A stretch of DNA of 43,249 nt from a virus: IMG/VR virus record IMGVR_UViG_3300010883_000089, positions 1-43,249 of that record. One strand, 5' to 3'. Shown piece after piece: positions 1 through 9,200 of the stretch. Under the pieces are notes generated by a model that was given only the letters and a program-made list of their open reading frames with translations, searched no databases and was not told the origin of the DNA. Each line of letters opens with the position of its first letter. The stretch's first letter is position 1. Position numbers and translations under genes: made by a program.

Positions 1-17
1 AAGAAAGAAGGTAATGA

Positions 18-881
18 ATGGCACAAAGAAACAATCTGGAGCGAGCCCTAGGGGGTAAGGATCCAGTAGTACCGGACCAAGGAAGTCCGGCAGCCACCCA
101 GACAGGCGGAGACACGTTCTCCTTCGTAACACCCACAGCATTTGTCGAGCTTCCCAGCCAGGGAAGATTTTATGGAGAAGGCCATGGCCTCCATAATGCT
201 GAAACTATTGAAATTCGACATATGACGGCCAAAGAAGAAGACATTCTTACATCAGAGGCTCTTCTTAAAAAGGGTGTCGCCGTGGATCGAATGATTCAGT
301 CTGTTTTGGTGGACAAAACTATTAAAGTAACCGACCTTTTGGTGGGCGATAAGAATGCAATTATTATTGCCTCCCGTATTACAGGTTTCGGACCTCATTA
401 TGAAACCAAGATTACGTGTCCTGCATGCACCAGCACTATAGACCACTCGTTTAATTTGGAAGAGCTTGATCTCGTGGATCAGGGTGAGCTTCCCGAAAAC
501 GTTACGCTTCTCCCGAATGGTAATTTTGAGATCCACCTATCATCGATTGATTTTACCGTTCAGGTGCGCCTGCTTACGGGTCTCGATGAGACTAGGTGGA
601 CTGCAGCCAAAGAAAAGAAAAAGAAACTTAAGCTTCCCGATAGCAACGTAACCGATCAGCTTAAGCTGATCCTCACAAATGTGGGAGGGTTTGAGGATGG
701 AGATCACATCAAGCAATTTATTGATGCGGTTCCCACCACCACCTCTCGTGAGATTCGTAGTGCCTATGAGTCGGTAATGCCCAACATTGATCTTAATCAA
801 GATTTTACTTGCACAGAGTGCAGCTATGATGGGAGGATTGGAGTGCCGTTGACGGCCGACTTCTTTTGGCCTGACGACTGA
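18..881 (+). CDS. 26: T4 gp26-like baseplate hub assembly protein
   Basis: Resembles the gp26 baseplate hub family of T4-like marine phages. These proteins take part in building the hub at the base of the contractile tail. Typical family stretches are visible at residues 45-120: LPSQGRFY, IRHMTAKEEDIL and LLVGDKNAI. Two Cys pairs, C134/C137 and C265/C268, look like a split zinc ribbon. At 287 residues it is longer than T4 gp26 (about 208). The first 35 residues look disordered. The ATG at 18 follows an AAGAAGG ribosome site; an overlapping ATG at 14 is in another frame. The gp51-like gene follows with an overlap, as in the T4 order 26-51. The family call is from recognition of motifs, not a search. 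Confidence 0.82.
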   Translation: MAQRNNLERALGGKDPVVPDQGSPAATQTGGDTFSFVTPTAFVELPSQGRFYGEGHGLHNAETIEIRHMTAKEEDILTSEALLKKGVAVDRMIQSVLVDKTIKVTDLLVGDKNAIIIASRITGFGPHYETKITCPACTSTIDHSFNLEELDLVDQGELPENVTLLPNGNFEIHLSSIDFTVQVRLLTGLDETRWTAAKEKKKKLKLPDSNVTDQLKLILTNVGGFEDGDHIKQFIDAVPTTTSREIRSAYESVMPNIDLNQDFTCTECSYDGRIGVPLTADFFWPDD

Positions 882-1056
882 GTATCAACGCGCCGTCTAT
901 GAAGAATTCTTCATATTAAAACACCATGGCGGCTGGTCATTCTTCGAAGCATATAATCTACCAGTCCAGCTGCGACGTTGGTTCCTCGAACGCCTGGTTA
1001 AAGAGTTTGAAGACGAAGCCAAGGAAATGGAAAAGAATAACAAGGGAAGCCGTTAG
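871..1056 (+). CDS. 51: gp51-like baseplate hub assembly protein, non-ATG start
   Basis: A 61-residue reading frame that starts inside the end of the gp26-like gene. Its core reads EEFFILKHHGGWSFFEAYNL, followed by a charged helix ending KNNKGSR. This pattern is typical of the small proteins next to gp26 in T4-like phages (T4 gp51, needed for hub assembly). The frame is closed upstream by a stop at 850-852. It has no ATG, GTG or TTG before the conserved core, so CTG at 871 (giving MTTEYQRAV) is the only plausible start. It overlaps the previous stop codon by 11 bases, which suggests translational coupling. The existence of the protein is fairly sure; the start is inferred. Confidence 0.6.
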   Translation: MTTEYQRAVYEEFFILKHHGGWSFFEAYNLPVQLRRWFLERLVKEFEDEAKEMEKNNKGSR

Positions 1057-1081
1057 CAGATAATAATGCGCGGCTTTTTTT
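1047..1081 (+). terminator. Probable intrinsic terminator
   Basis: AAGCCG at 1047-1052 pairs with CGGCTT at 1071-1076, and a run of seven T follows (1075-1081). The loop of 18 bases is long and contains the stop codon of the gp51-like gene. A candidate CTATTTA promoter begins 8 bases later, which fits a boundary between transcription units. Confidence 0.55.
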
Positions 1082-1086
1082 GATTA

Positions 1087-1098
1087 AACTATTTAGTT
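1087..1098 (+). promoter_or_regulatory. CTATTTA motif in a dyad, candidate late promoter
   Basis: AACTA-TT-TAGTT is a perfect dyad containing CTATTTA (1089-1095). It lies between the terminator and the gene at 1113. The same heptamer occurs in the gaps before the genes at 17812, 24886, 35326, 40989 and 43034. Promoter function is inferred from position only. Confidence 0.4.
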
Positions 1099-1112
1099 AG
1101 AGAGGGCTCCCT

Positions 1113-1436
1113 ATGGAAGATCTAGTTCCAATTGAAATCAACTTAAATGTAGATCCACAACAAGTAGATGAAAGTTTCCTGGTGACGTTTGGTTTTTTGA
1201 CCAAAACGTTACTTAAATATATGTTCGGAGGCCACACCGCGCCAGCCAAAATTCGCGGCACCTCGTCACAAATCGGCGCATTTACTGATGCGCTGGGCAA
1301 AGAGAAACGCTATATGGACTCCTTTCTTAAATACGGCCTCAACGATGCGCACACCCTCCGAAGCCGCTCACGCTTAATGAGAGCAGTCAGCGATTTTGAA
1401 CGAGAGACGGGACTTCGCTGGCCGTACAGTAGCTAG
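1113..1436 (+). CDS. Hypothetical protein in the tail gene cluster
   Basis: 107 residues, no assigned function. It begins MEDLVPIEINLNVDP, has a hydrophobic patch (VTFGFLTKTLLKYMFGG) and a basic C-terminal half ending ETGLRWPYSS. The size and the ending resemble conserved small proteins in tail loci of T4-like marine phages, but I cannot name a family. It sits just before the tape measure gene with an 11-base gap, so a role in tail or tape-measure assembly is reasonable. It has its own terminator-plus-promoter boundary upstream. The ATG follows GAGAGGG at a suitable distance. Confidence 0.7.
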   Translation: MEDLVPIEINLNVDPQQVDESFLVTFGFLTKTLLKYMFGGHTAPAKIRGTSSQIGAFTDALGKEKRYMDSFLKYGLNDAHTLRSRSRLMRAVSDFERETGLRWPYSS

Positions 1437-1447
1437 GGTGGGGTCCT

Positions 1448-4400
1448 ATGGCAGTTGACGAAAAAGATCTAGACCCCGAATTGAGAGAGGACGCCATCAA
1501 GCAGGCGGCCGCAAAGAACAAAGTTTGGGAAGAAGAACTGTCCCTCATTCGAGAGGTTCAGATTGAAGAGCAACGCCTCTTTTCTGCTCGTCTTGGAAAA
1601 GACCGGATGAAGGCATATCGCCTCGCACAACAAGAACTCGTGGAGTTCGAGAAAAAGCTTAAGGCCCACGATAAAGAAACCGAGAGACTAGAAGAAGAAT
1701 TCGAGCAAAAGAAAAAGCTCTGGCACGCCGAATCCGCCGAGAGAAAAAGAGAAGAAAAACGTCATAAAGAAAAGATGAAAGAGCGCGACGGCGCGCGCGA
1801 TAAAATAGAGGACCTGGCCGACACCACGGTAAAGCAAGCTCGCAAGATGAAGGATGCTTTAGAGGGCGCCGAGAAAAAACTCCGGGATATAGAAACTGCG
1901 GCCGGCAATGCCACCGAGGGGATGTTGGGTCTGAACTCAGGCCTTAAGGGCACCATGAAGGGCCTCCTTTCCACCAAGGGCGGCTTTAAAGCCTTTGGCA
2001 CAGGCATCTTGCGGGCTCTAAACCCCGTTAACTTACTCCTGAGCCTCTTTACCAAGGTGATTGAGGCGAGCATCGCCGTGGGCGTGGCCCACGATGACGC
2101 CGCCAAGGGCTTTATGAAGGCCACGGGCGCGACACTCGGGCAAACGAAGGCCCTTAAAGATATTGCGTGGCAACTCAATACCACCAGCGTTAGTGCACAG
2201 GAAGTCGCACAAGCATATGGGGACCTTTACACCACGGCCACCGGGTTTACCGACGCGTCGCTAGCACAGCAAAAGGCGCTCACCAAAACCAGCGCTTTGA
2301 TGAGCGAGTTGGGAGTGTCTTCTCAGGTGACGGCCGACATTGTTCACGAGGCCACGAAGAGTTTGGGGTACGGCTTTGGAGAAACCGAAGAAGTACTGCG
2401 AGAAGTTGCGGGTGTCGCTGCCAGCCTCAATCGACCATTTAATGTGGTTGCCAAGGACTTTGCCACAGTTTCTAAGAAGCTCGCGTTCTACGGCAAGAAC
2501 GTAATGGGTACATTTAAGAAGCTATCTGCTCAGGCCAAGAGCACGGGGCTCTCTGTTGATTCACTACTGGGCGTCGTTGAACAGTTTGACACCTTCGAGG
2601 GCGCAGGACGCGCTGTGGGCAAGCTCAATGCCATTATGGGTGGTCCCTACCTCAACTCCATTGATATGCTTAACGCTTCTGAGGATGAGAGGGTCGAGAT
2701 CCTGAAACGATCCATGAAACAGTCGGGAATGAACTTCAAGCAGATGGGCAAGTATGAGCAAAAGATGGTTGCCAGCAGCTTGGGAGTGGGGGTCGACGAG
2801 GCACGCAAGTTATTCGGCGCCGAAACCGAACAACAAAAGATGGAGGCCCTGAAGAAGGGAGAACTCGAAAGCCGAGCGCGCAAAACGATGACAATGCGAG
2901 AAAGCATGGACGCGTTCATTAGGTCTTTTGCCTCGAAGACCTTGGTAAACATGCTTCAAGAAATTATTGATGCCATCAAGGGGGCGACTGAGTGGGTCCG
3001 GAAGATGATGGTAAAGTTCGATGCTCTCAGCACCGGAGGCAAAGCCGTAGCTGTAGGGGGTTTGGCCGCCGGCGCCGTCGGCCTCAAGATGGCGGGCGGA
3101 GCAGCCAAGCGCGGCATCCAGCGTCGACTTCCTACCTGGATGGGAGGCACCCCTGCCGGAAGTGCTCCTGGCCCCGCACCCGGAGCAGGCCCCAAGCCTA
3201 TGCGCAAGGGCTGGATGAAATCCCCAAAGACAGGGCGCGCAATTAAAGTTGGTGGCCCCACATATAAGAAACTTGGGCTAGGACCCAAAGCGCGCCTCGC
3301 CCGCGCCGGCAAAGCGGTGGCCAGCAGCCCCGTGGGCACGGCAGGCAAAGCGGTGGGTAGAGGCGCTGCAACGGCAGGCAAAGCGGTGGGCAAAGGTGCT
3401 GCCAAGGCCGGGAAGGTCGCCGTGAGTGGGATCCAAGCCGTCGGGCCCGCTGCAGCGAAGGCCGGAGGCACAATCGGCAGAGTACTCGGCAGCATGGTCA
3501 AGTTCTTGGGCCCCGTTCTGAAAGTACTTGGTCCTATTGGCCTTGCTATTACTGTTATTATGGGTGCCATTGGTCCGCTGATGGATAAGTTTAAGCGGCT
3601 GACCAAGATTTTTGATATGTTTAAGTCCGGGGACATTATGGGAGGTATAAAAGAACTCATGTGGGAGGCATTCGACACTCTGGCGTTGCTGATCCCCAGG
3701 ATTCTTTTGAATATTGTAGATCAAACAGTTAATGCGATTACCGGTATCATTAACTGGTTGTTTGGTACTAAGATTGGCAAGCTTAATTTGTCTGGTATGT
3801 TTGACAAATATATTGTGGCGCCCCTTAAGGCCGCGTTTGGATGGCTTTTCGACAAAGTGGTCCCCGCTGTTAAGGTTGTGTTTGGCGGGATTGTTAGTCT
3901 TGCTAAGCTGTGGTGGAAGGGAATGAAACTCATCTTTGACGCCATCAAGACTGCCGCCCTCTTCGTATTTGACGCCATCAAGACTGCCGCCCTCTTCGTT
4001 TTTAAGATGGTTAGTGCCGTTTTCAAGGTCTGGTGGGGGGTTGTCAAATGGGTCTTCGACAAGGTCAAGACTGTCGCGCTCTTCGTCTTCGACATCTGGT
4101 TGAAATCTGTGAAGTTTGTCTTTAAGGTTGTTACCGGTATCTTTAAGGCGTGGTGGAAGGCAACGAAATGGGTCTTCGGTATGTTCAAGAAGGTCGCTGT
4201 CGGCGCATTTAAAATATGGTTGAAATCTGTGAAGTTTGTCTTCTCGGCGATTGGTGCCGGCTTTAAGCTGTTGTGGAAGGGAATTAAGGCTGTCTTCTCG
4301 GCGATTGGTGCCGGCTTTAAGCTGTTGTGGAAGGGAGTTAAAGCAGTATTCACCAAAGCCGGCGAGGTAATTAAAAATATTTGGGGGGGCATTAAAGACG

Positions 4401-5023
4401 CTGCCTTAGCCATCTGGACCCCGATCAAAGATGGTCTCACTGCGGCTGTAGACTGGGTTAAAGAAAAAGCCGGCGCTGCCATGGCCTGGCTCAAAGATAA
4501 GGTACAGTTTTGGAAGGGCCTAGGCGCGAAAGCAAAAGGTGCCGCAGGGAAACTCGTAAGCAGGTTCGTCGACGGTATGAAAGAGCAGTGGGAAAAGCTT
4601 AAAGACAAGATACCTGCACCCCTTCGAAGTGCTGGTGCCAAACTTGGGGCTGCCGGCAAGTGGGTCGGCGGTAAGTTGGGCATCGGCAAAGGCGCCGATG
4701 ACTTCGTGTATCAAGACGGATCCAACGGCCGCGGAAAAGTTACTCCCATTAATAAAAAAGATGTTATAATGGGGTCAAAACGAGGAGGAGCAGTAGATAG
4801 TATACTGAAGCGTATGGCAGACGCGAGCCCTATGATGCAGATGGGTAAGCTTGTTAAGAGCATGATACAAGATGGCCAGCGACCTGCGCCAGCAACGGGA
4901 GGCAACGATAAGCCAATTATTATTAACGTTCACGTGGGCCAGAAGAAGATCGATCAGATTGTTATCGATGCTCTTAACTCACCCACAGGCAAGAAGTATC
5001 TATCGCCGTATGCGAACCACTAG
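1448..5023 (+). CDS. Tail tape measure protein (gp29-like role)
   Basis: 1191 residues. The N-terminal 160 residues are highly charged and predicted coiled coil (runs such as EEEFEQKKKLW). A glycine-rich, partly hydrophobic region follows (about 155-300), then an Ala/Gly/Lys-rich stretch (about 535-670), a hydrophobic segment near 680-710, and a long block of amphipathic repeats of the type FKVWWKxVKxVF (about 815-970). This order of coiled coil, hydrophobic segments and repeats is typical of tape measure proteins, which set tail length and leave the tail with the DNA. Its position between gp26/gp51-like genes and tube/baseplate genes matches gp29 in T4, but it is about twice as long as T4 gp29. 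Start ATG follows GGTGGGGTCCT. Ends 12 bases before the next gene. Confidence 0.85.
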   Translation: MAVDEKDLDPELREDAIKQAAAKNKVWEEELSLIREVQIEEQRLFSARLGKDRMKAYRLAQQELVEFEKKLKAHDKETERLEEEFEQKKKLWHAESAERKREEKRHKEKMKERDGARDKIEDLADTTVKQARKMKDALEGAEKKLRDIETAAGNATEGMLGLNSGLKGTMKGLLSTKGGFKAFGTGILRALNPVNLLLSLFTKVIEASIAVGVAHDDAAKGFMKATGATLGQTKALKDIAWQLNTTSVSAQEVAQAYGDLYTTATGFTDASLAQQKALTKTSALMSELGVSSQVTADIVHEATKSLGYGFGETEEVLREVAGVAASLNRPFNVVAKDFATVSKKLAFYGKNVMGTFKKLSAQAKSTGLSVDSLLGVVEQFDTFEGAGRAVGKLNAIMGGPYLNSIDMLNASEDERVEILKRSMKQSGMNFKQMGKYEQKMVASSLGVGVDEARKLFGAETEQQKMEALKKGELESRARKTMTMRESMDAFIRSFASKTLVNMLQEIIDAIKGATEWVRKMMVKFDALSTGGKAVAVGGLAAGAVGLKMAGGAAKRGIQRRLPTWMGGTPAGSAPGPAPGAGPKPMRKGWMKSPKTGRAIKVGGPTYKKLGLGPKARLARAGKAVASSPVGTAGKAVGRGAATAGKAVGKGAAKAGKVAVSGIQAVGPAAAKAGGTIGRVLGSMVKFLGPVLKVLGPIGLAITVIMGAIGPLMDKFKRLTKIFDMFKSGDIMGGIKELMWEAFDTLALLIPRILLNIVDQTVNAITGIINWLFGTKIGKLNLSGMFDKYIVAPLKAAFGWLFDKVVPAVKVVFGGIVSLAKLWWKGMKLIFDAIKTAALFVFDAIKTAALFVFKMVSAVFKVWWGVVKWVFDKVKTVALFVFDIWLKSVKFVFKVVTGIFKAWWKATKWVFGMFKKVAVGAFKIWLKSVKFVFSAIGAGFKLLWKGIKAVFSAIGAGFKLLWKGVKAVFTKAGEVIKNIWGGIKDAALAIWTPIKDGLTAAVDWVKEKAGAAMAWLKDKVQFWKGLGAKAKGAAGKLVSRFVDGMKEQWEKLKDKIPAPLRSAGAKLGAAGKWVGGKLGIGKGADDFVYQDGSNGRGKVTPINKKDVIMGSKRGGAVDSILKRMADASPMMQMGKLVKSMIQDGQRPAPATGGNDKPIIINVHVGQKKIDQIVIDALNSPTGKKYLSPYANH
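3938..4003 (+). repeat. 33-bp tandem repeat, two copies, inside the tape measure gene
   Basis: Copies at 3938-3970 and 3971-4003 differ by one base. Each encodes eleven residues, DAIKTAALFVF. The unit is in frame, so gain or loss of a copy would change protein length without a frameshift. Confidence 0.9.
4238..4345 (+). repeat. 54-bp tandem repeat, two copies, inside the tape measure gene
   Basis: Copies at 4238-4291 and 4292-4345 are almost identical. Each encodes eighteen residues beginning VFSAIGAGFKLLWKG. The low divergence indicates a recent in-frame duplication. Confidence 0.9.
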
Positions 5024-5035
5024 GAGGAAAGACCA

Positions 5036-5911
5036 ATGAGAATGATGCCAAACCCAGAAGATTTTAGTATAAAAATCACACATCTTCCCACGGGCCAAAA
5101 GGTTAACTTCATTGGATGGGTAACCGCCTTCAGTGATAGCTTTAGTTCTACTTGGAATGAGGTGTCCGTCTATGGTCGGATGGATGCTCTTCCGACATTC
5201 CAGAATACAACGCGTAAACTAAGTGTTGGTTTTGATGTGGTGGCAAAAAATGCAGAAGAAGCGTATGTGAATGATCATAAAATGAATCGTCTCATTCAAT
5301 TTTTGTATCCGGTTTATGATAGGGGGGACTCGGATCAGAGTCCTGATGCCTCTATCGTTGCAGCCGCCCCTCTCCTGCGGGTGAGTTATGCTAACCTGGT
5401 TCAGTCACAGGTGGACCAGCAGGGTCTTGTGGCATACTTGGATGGCGTAGACTATAACCCCAATATCGAAGCCGGCCAGTTTTTTGCCAAAGAAGGCCGC
5501 GGCCCGAAACCCTTCGGGAAATCAACTGTCGAGGGAAGCAATTATTTAGAAAATAAGGAAGCCCATAACCAGATGTTCTATCAGCAGCTGAGTGTAAGCT
5601 TGAATTTCACCATACTGCACTCTCATCTAACAGGCTGGGTGAAAGGAAAAGGAAATACATTTTACTTCGGCGCCGACCCGGAGACGAAGGGGGGATCTAA
5701 GTATTTGCACAACTTCCCTCATGGGGGAACAAATGAATTCTTTGATGGAGGCCTCGATCCGGTCCCTCCCGCGACTCCTCCTTCGGAGGTCGCCGCGGAC
5801 CCGACTGATCCCGGCGCCGACGCGCCGGTCCAGACGGCCAAGGTCGAGAAGATAACTCAGGGCAGCCGTTTCCCCTCCGGCAACGGCGGCGGCGGCCAGG
5901 GCTTCGCCTAG
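5036..5911 (+). CDS. Probable tail tube or baseplate tube-cap protein
   Basis: 291 residues. The central part (about 25-215) is rich in beta strands, with FIGWVTAFSDSFSSTW near the start and a conserved-looking segment LSVGFDVVAKNAEEAY. It resembles structural proteins encoded between tape measure and LysM-type baseplate genes in other myoviruses. In T4 this position is held by gp48 and gp54, which cap the baseplate and start the tube. The last 60 residues are Pro/Ala/Gly-rich and probably disordered. RBS GGAGGAAAG precedes the ATG; an ATG three codons further (MMPNPEDF) is an alternative. The exact gp48/gp54 equivalence is not shown. Confidence 0.55.
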   Translation: MRMMPNPEDFSIKITHLPTGQKVNFIGWVTAFSDSFSSTWNEVSVYGRMDALPTFQNTTRKLSVGFDVVAKNAEEAYVNDHKMNRLIQFLYPVYDRGDSDQSPDASIVAAAPLLRVSYANLVQSQVDQQGLVAYLDGVDYNPNIEAGQFFAKEGRGPKPFGKSTVEGSNYLENKEAHNQMFYQQLSVSLNFTILHSHLTGWVKGKGNTFYFGADPETKGGSKYLHNFPHGGTNEFFDGGLDPVPPATPPSEVAADPTDPGADAPVQTAKVEKITQGSRFPSGNGGGGQGFA

Positions 5912-5928
5912 GCTAAGGAGATTAAACG

Positions 5929-6267
5929 ATGACAAGCAGATTTGATGATAGAACAGTGTATCGAAACAACAACGAGATGTATGAAAGTATTTTAGATGCT
6001 CGCGATGTCCCGTTCATTCGTCAGTATGGCACGCCCCGAACGCGCTACCCTTCTCCTCAGCAAATGGCAGAGTTACAAACCCTTCAGCATATCTGGAAGA
6101 CTGGCGACCGGTTTTATAAACTGGCTTCCCAATATTATGTTTCGCCCGAATATTGGTGGGTTATCGCTCAATTTAATAAACGCCCCACCGAAGGTCACCT
6201 GAAGCCTGGAGATGTTATATATATTCCTTTGCCTTTGGAGCTTATTCTAGCGGCTTATTTGAGGTGA
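5929..6267 (+). CDS. 53: LysM-domain baseplate wedge protein, gp53-like
   Basis: 112 residues. The C-terminal half is a clear LysM-type domain: IWKTGDRFYKLASQYY, then PEYWWVIAQFN, then LKPGDVIYIP. This is the arrangement in gp53-type baseplate proteins, where the LysM fold is a structural part of the wedge rather than a wall-binding domain. RBS AAGGAG lies 7 bases before the ATG. The stop codon overlaps the start region of the next gene, so translation is probably coupled. Confidence 0.8.
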   Translation: MTSRFDDRTVYRNNNEMYESILDARDVPFIRQYGTPRTRYPSPQQMAELQTLQHIWKTGDRFYKLASQYYVSPEYWWVIAQFNKRPTEGHLKPGDVIYIPLPLELILAAYLR

Positions 6268-6271
6268 GTTG

Positions 6272-9200
6272 ATGGGGAGTGCCAAAAATTATAAAAAGGA
6301 ATATGTCCGCTGGTACAAAGAGATATTTGTGCCGGCATGCGCGGCATATGCGGTGGCTTATGACTGGACCGATCAGGCCTATATTTTGGAGAATGCTCCC
6401 AAAAAAGAAGCCGAGTTTAAATTTGATAACCCAGGCATAACCAATGCAGTCAAGCCCACCAAAAAACTGAAACAAGCGCGCGACGCTTTCCTACACCTCG
6501 CTACTGCAACCTCAGCGGCGGGGCTCAAGAGTAGTTTTAAGAATCATTTAGAGAAAAAAGGGGCCGCCGACAAGAGCAAGTATCTCACCGGCGACAAAGT
6601 GATCCTCCATGGAAAAGAATATTCGATCGCCGAGTTCAAGACTAAAGCCGACAAGCTCCAACAAAGCACCAACGCCACCGGTTCGGGCGACGTCTACGAC
6701 GACGCTTATGTTGCCGCGGCCCAAGATCAGAGTTATCGATTAGAGTTTCGTAAGTCCAAGATAGCTTTGGAGAATGTTTTTAACGCTATCACCCAGTGCC
6801 CGGGCCCGGGGGACGAACCCTGGAAACTTGGCATATGGACTACGGCCCAAAAGTTTAAGTTTTTTAATATCGCGGACACCCCGGATCCGGATCTTTTTAA
6901 TGCCATCATATCCACGTCTCAAACGAACCATGAAAGCCCCAACTCCGGTCACCCTACGGAGCCGATGGACCCCGGCGGTAGTGTCGTCAATACCACCAAG
7001 GCTATGAAAACGTTTCCGGGTTTTTTCGCCGCGCCCGGGGCGGAAGCTGGCGACGGGCTTTCCCATACACCGATTACTTTTTATCGTCCCTATGGGGGAA
7101 AGTCCGGGAAGTCACCGCTGGGGGAGGTGCCCGACTTGATTGAGGTCGATAGTGGCGATGTCCCAAAACTTACAACCGAACAGGTTGCACGTGAGACAAA
7201 AACACATCAATGGAAAATGAACACCGGAAAGACCTTCACCCAGGCGGACGTTGTCAGGGCCAACTCTACTACAACTGAGAAACTTCCCCTCCCGGCCCCG
7301 GGCCTTTCGGTCGACCGGACGAGCGTCTTCACCGCTGAGCGCCTTGGTAAACTTTGGGAAGCCTTCTCTATCCCGGCAGTCACCAGGTTGCTGGGCGCCG
7401 GGACCATAGCCCTATTGGGCGACTTCCCCGCGGTCAAGGGCTGGGAAGGAGTCTACTACGCCAAACGAGAAAGGCTTTTCGATGAGTTCCAGAAAATGGT
7501 CATCGCGATTGGAAAATCGAAATTCAAGGCACGCCAGCAGCCCCGCGGAGCCCCCGGTGGTCTAAGCCATTATGACAAGATTCTCTATACCGTTCTATAT
7601 GGCCTTCAGGAGCCGATCCCTCCACCGCTTCCGGGCGATGATCCCGCTGCTTCTGCCCCTTCAGAGCGTTTGCCACAGAATGTGGACAAGCGTGCACTTC
7701 GCAAGGGCGAGGTGCATGCCATTGAGCTTCAGTGTTTTCTTTTAGAGAATATTAAACAACTAGCCAGTATTCGAGAGAAGCTGAACTACAAACATCTCGG
7801 CAAAATCAGCGATGCAATGCCTGGCAATATTGTGTCAAAGCTTAACCATGGGTCCCCGTTGCCAAATGAGCCCCCAGTAGGCTCTTGGCCCCCCGCAGGA
7901 GGCCCCGATCAGGAGGCCTACTGGCTACAAAATATGTGTCCCGATCTCTGGGCTCTTATGACACCACATATCGAGATATATAGGGTGGATTATGATAAAG
8001 AGAACGCCGGCAATTTGATTTCGACAGGCGAACTGCGCATTCCTTTCAAAAACTTTGTGGATAAAGAGGACATTAATGAGATTACCGACGGGAAGTACGG
8101 ACGCGTGGGAGGAGCCGGCATTAAATCATTTAGCTGGAGCCTCGATGGTGTACAGCCGGCGGAAGTTGATAACATGATTAGCGCCAAATTGGTTATTCAC
8201 TTTCAAAGCGTATATGATTTATTTCGTCACAACAAGGTCACCGACAAGGCCAGTGACGATGAGTATGCTGCGGGGATTATCGGCAAAGCCGGCTATCTAG
8301 ACCTTATTATTGGGTCTGGGACCTCCGTCCTTGATAAGCCTAAGCAACCGGAGGAGAAAACGGGGCAACAGGAAGACGCCTGCGGGAGCCTTCATCAGGG
8401 CTACGACGGCGCACGATTTAGAATTAAGGCAATCGTGGGGTGGGCTACTCCTCCCAACTTCAAAGATTTACAAATTCCAGGTTATAGTCCGGTGCAGCTG
8501 GAAGCAATTGCCAAAGCTATTACCAACTCGCGAACAGCTCTGTATCTACAGATTGTAAGTCACGCCATCAATTTTCAACAAGACGGGACGCTGGAACTAG
8601 ACATAGATTATCAGGCCTCCATCTCTGGAATTATGAGATCCGCAGATGCTGACATCTTTATTGCAAAAGAGATACATGCCCAGGCGATAAAAGACATTCA
8701 AAAGGACCTTGACGATCCGGCTGTTGCCCAGGAACACTCAACCACGCATGGTACCGCGAAGGGAAAGGCGAAAGAGGAGAAAAGGACAGAGCTTCTTAAA
8801 GAGCAAATAGAATTGATGCGTCAAAATAGAATGCATAAGTATAGCATATTCCTTAAAGAGCTACAAAAGAAGAATAAGGTGTATGGAGTGAGAGTGCCTT
8901 CTGAGACTCTTCTGAATCCTATTCGCAAGATGGATTCCGAGGATCGTCTGAAGGCAGCAAAGACCAGACAGAGTCAGGATATTAGCAAGCTTGTGGTATC
9001 CGGGAAGGCCGCCAAGAAGTCGGCAGCCGCGGCAGAAAAGGAAGCCGCGGACCTCATTGAAGCTCTGAAGAAAGCCGAGACCGACGATGCTCCGAAGTCC
9101 GACCCGACCCAAAACACGAAGCTTAAAGGTATGGCAGACGAGGTGGGAATCTTTAATACAGGCAACCAAGACACGGTTCTGGTACCTTATTTCTACCTGG

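Noticed and set aside
3938-4345. Short repeats as a CRISPR-like array
   Set aside because: The copies are directly adjacent, in frame, and part of the protein; there are no spacers.
2956-4689. Long open frames on the minus strand through the tape measure gene
   Set aside because: They are shadows of a repetitive, biased coding region on the + strand, with low-complexity Ala/Pro/Thr-rich translations and no ribosome sites.
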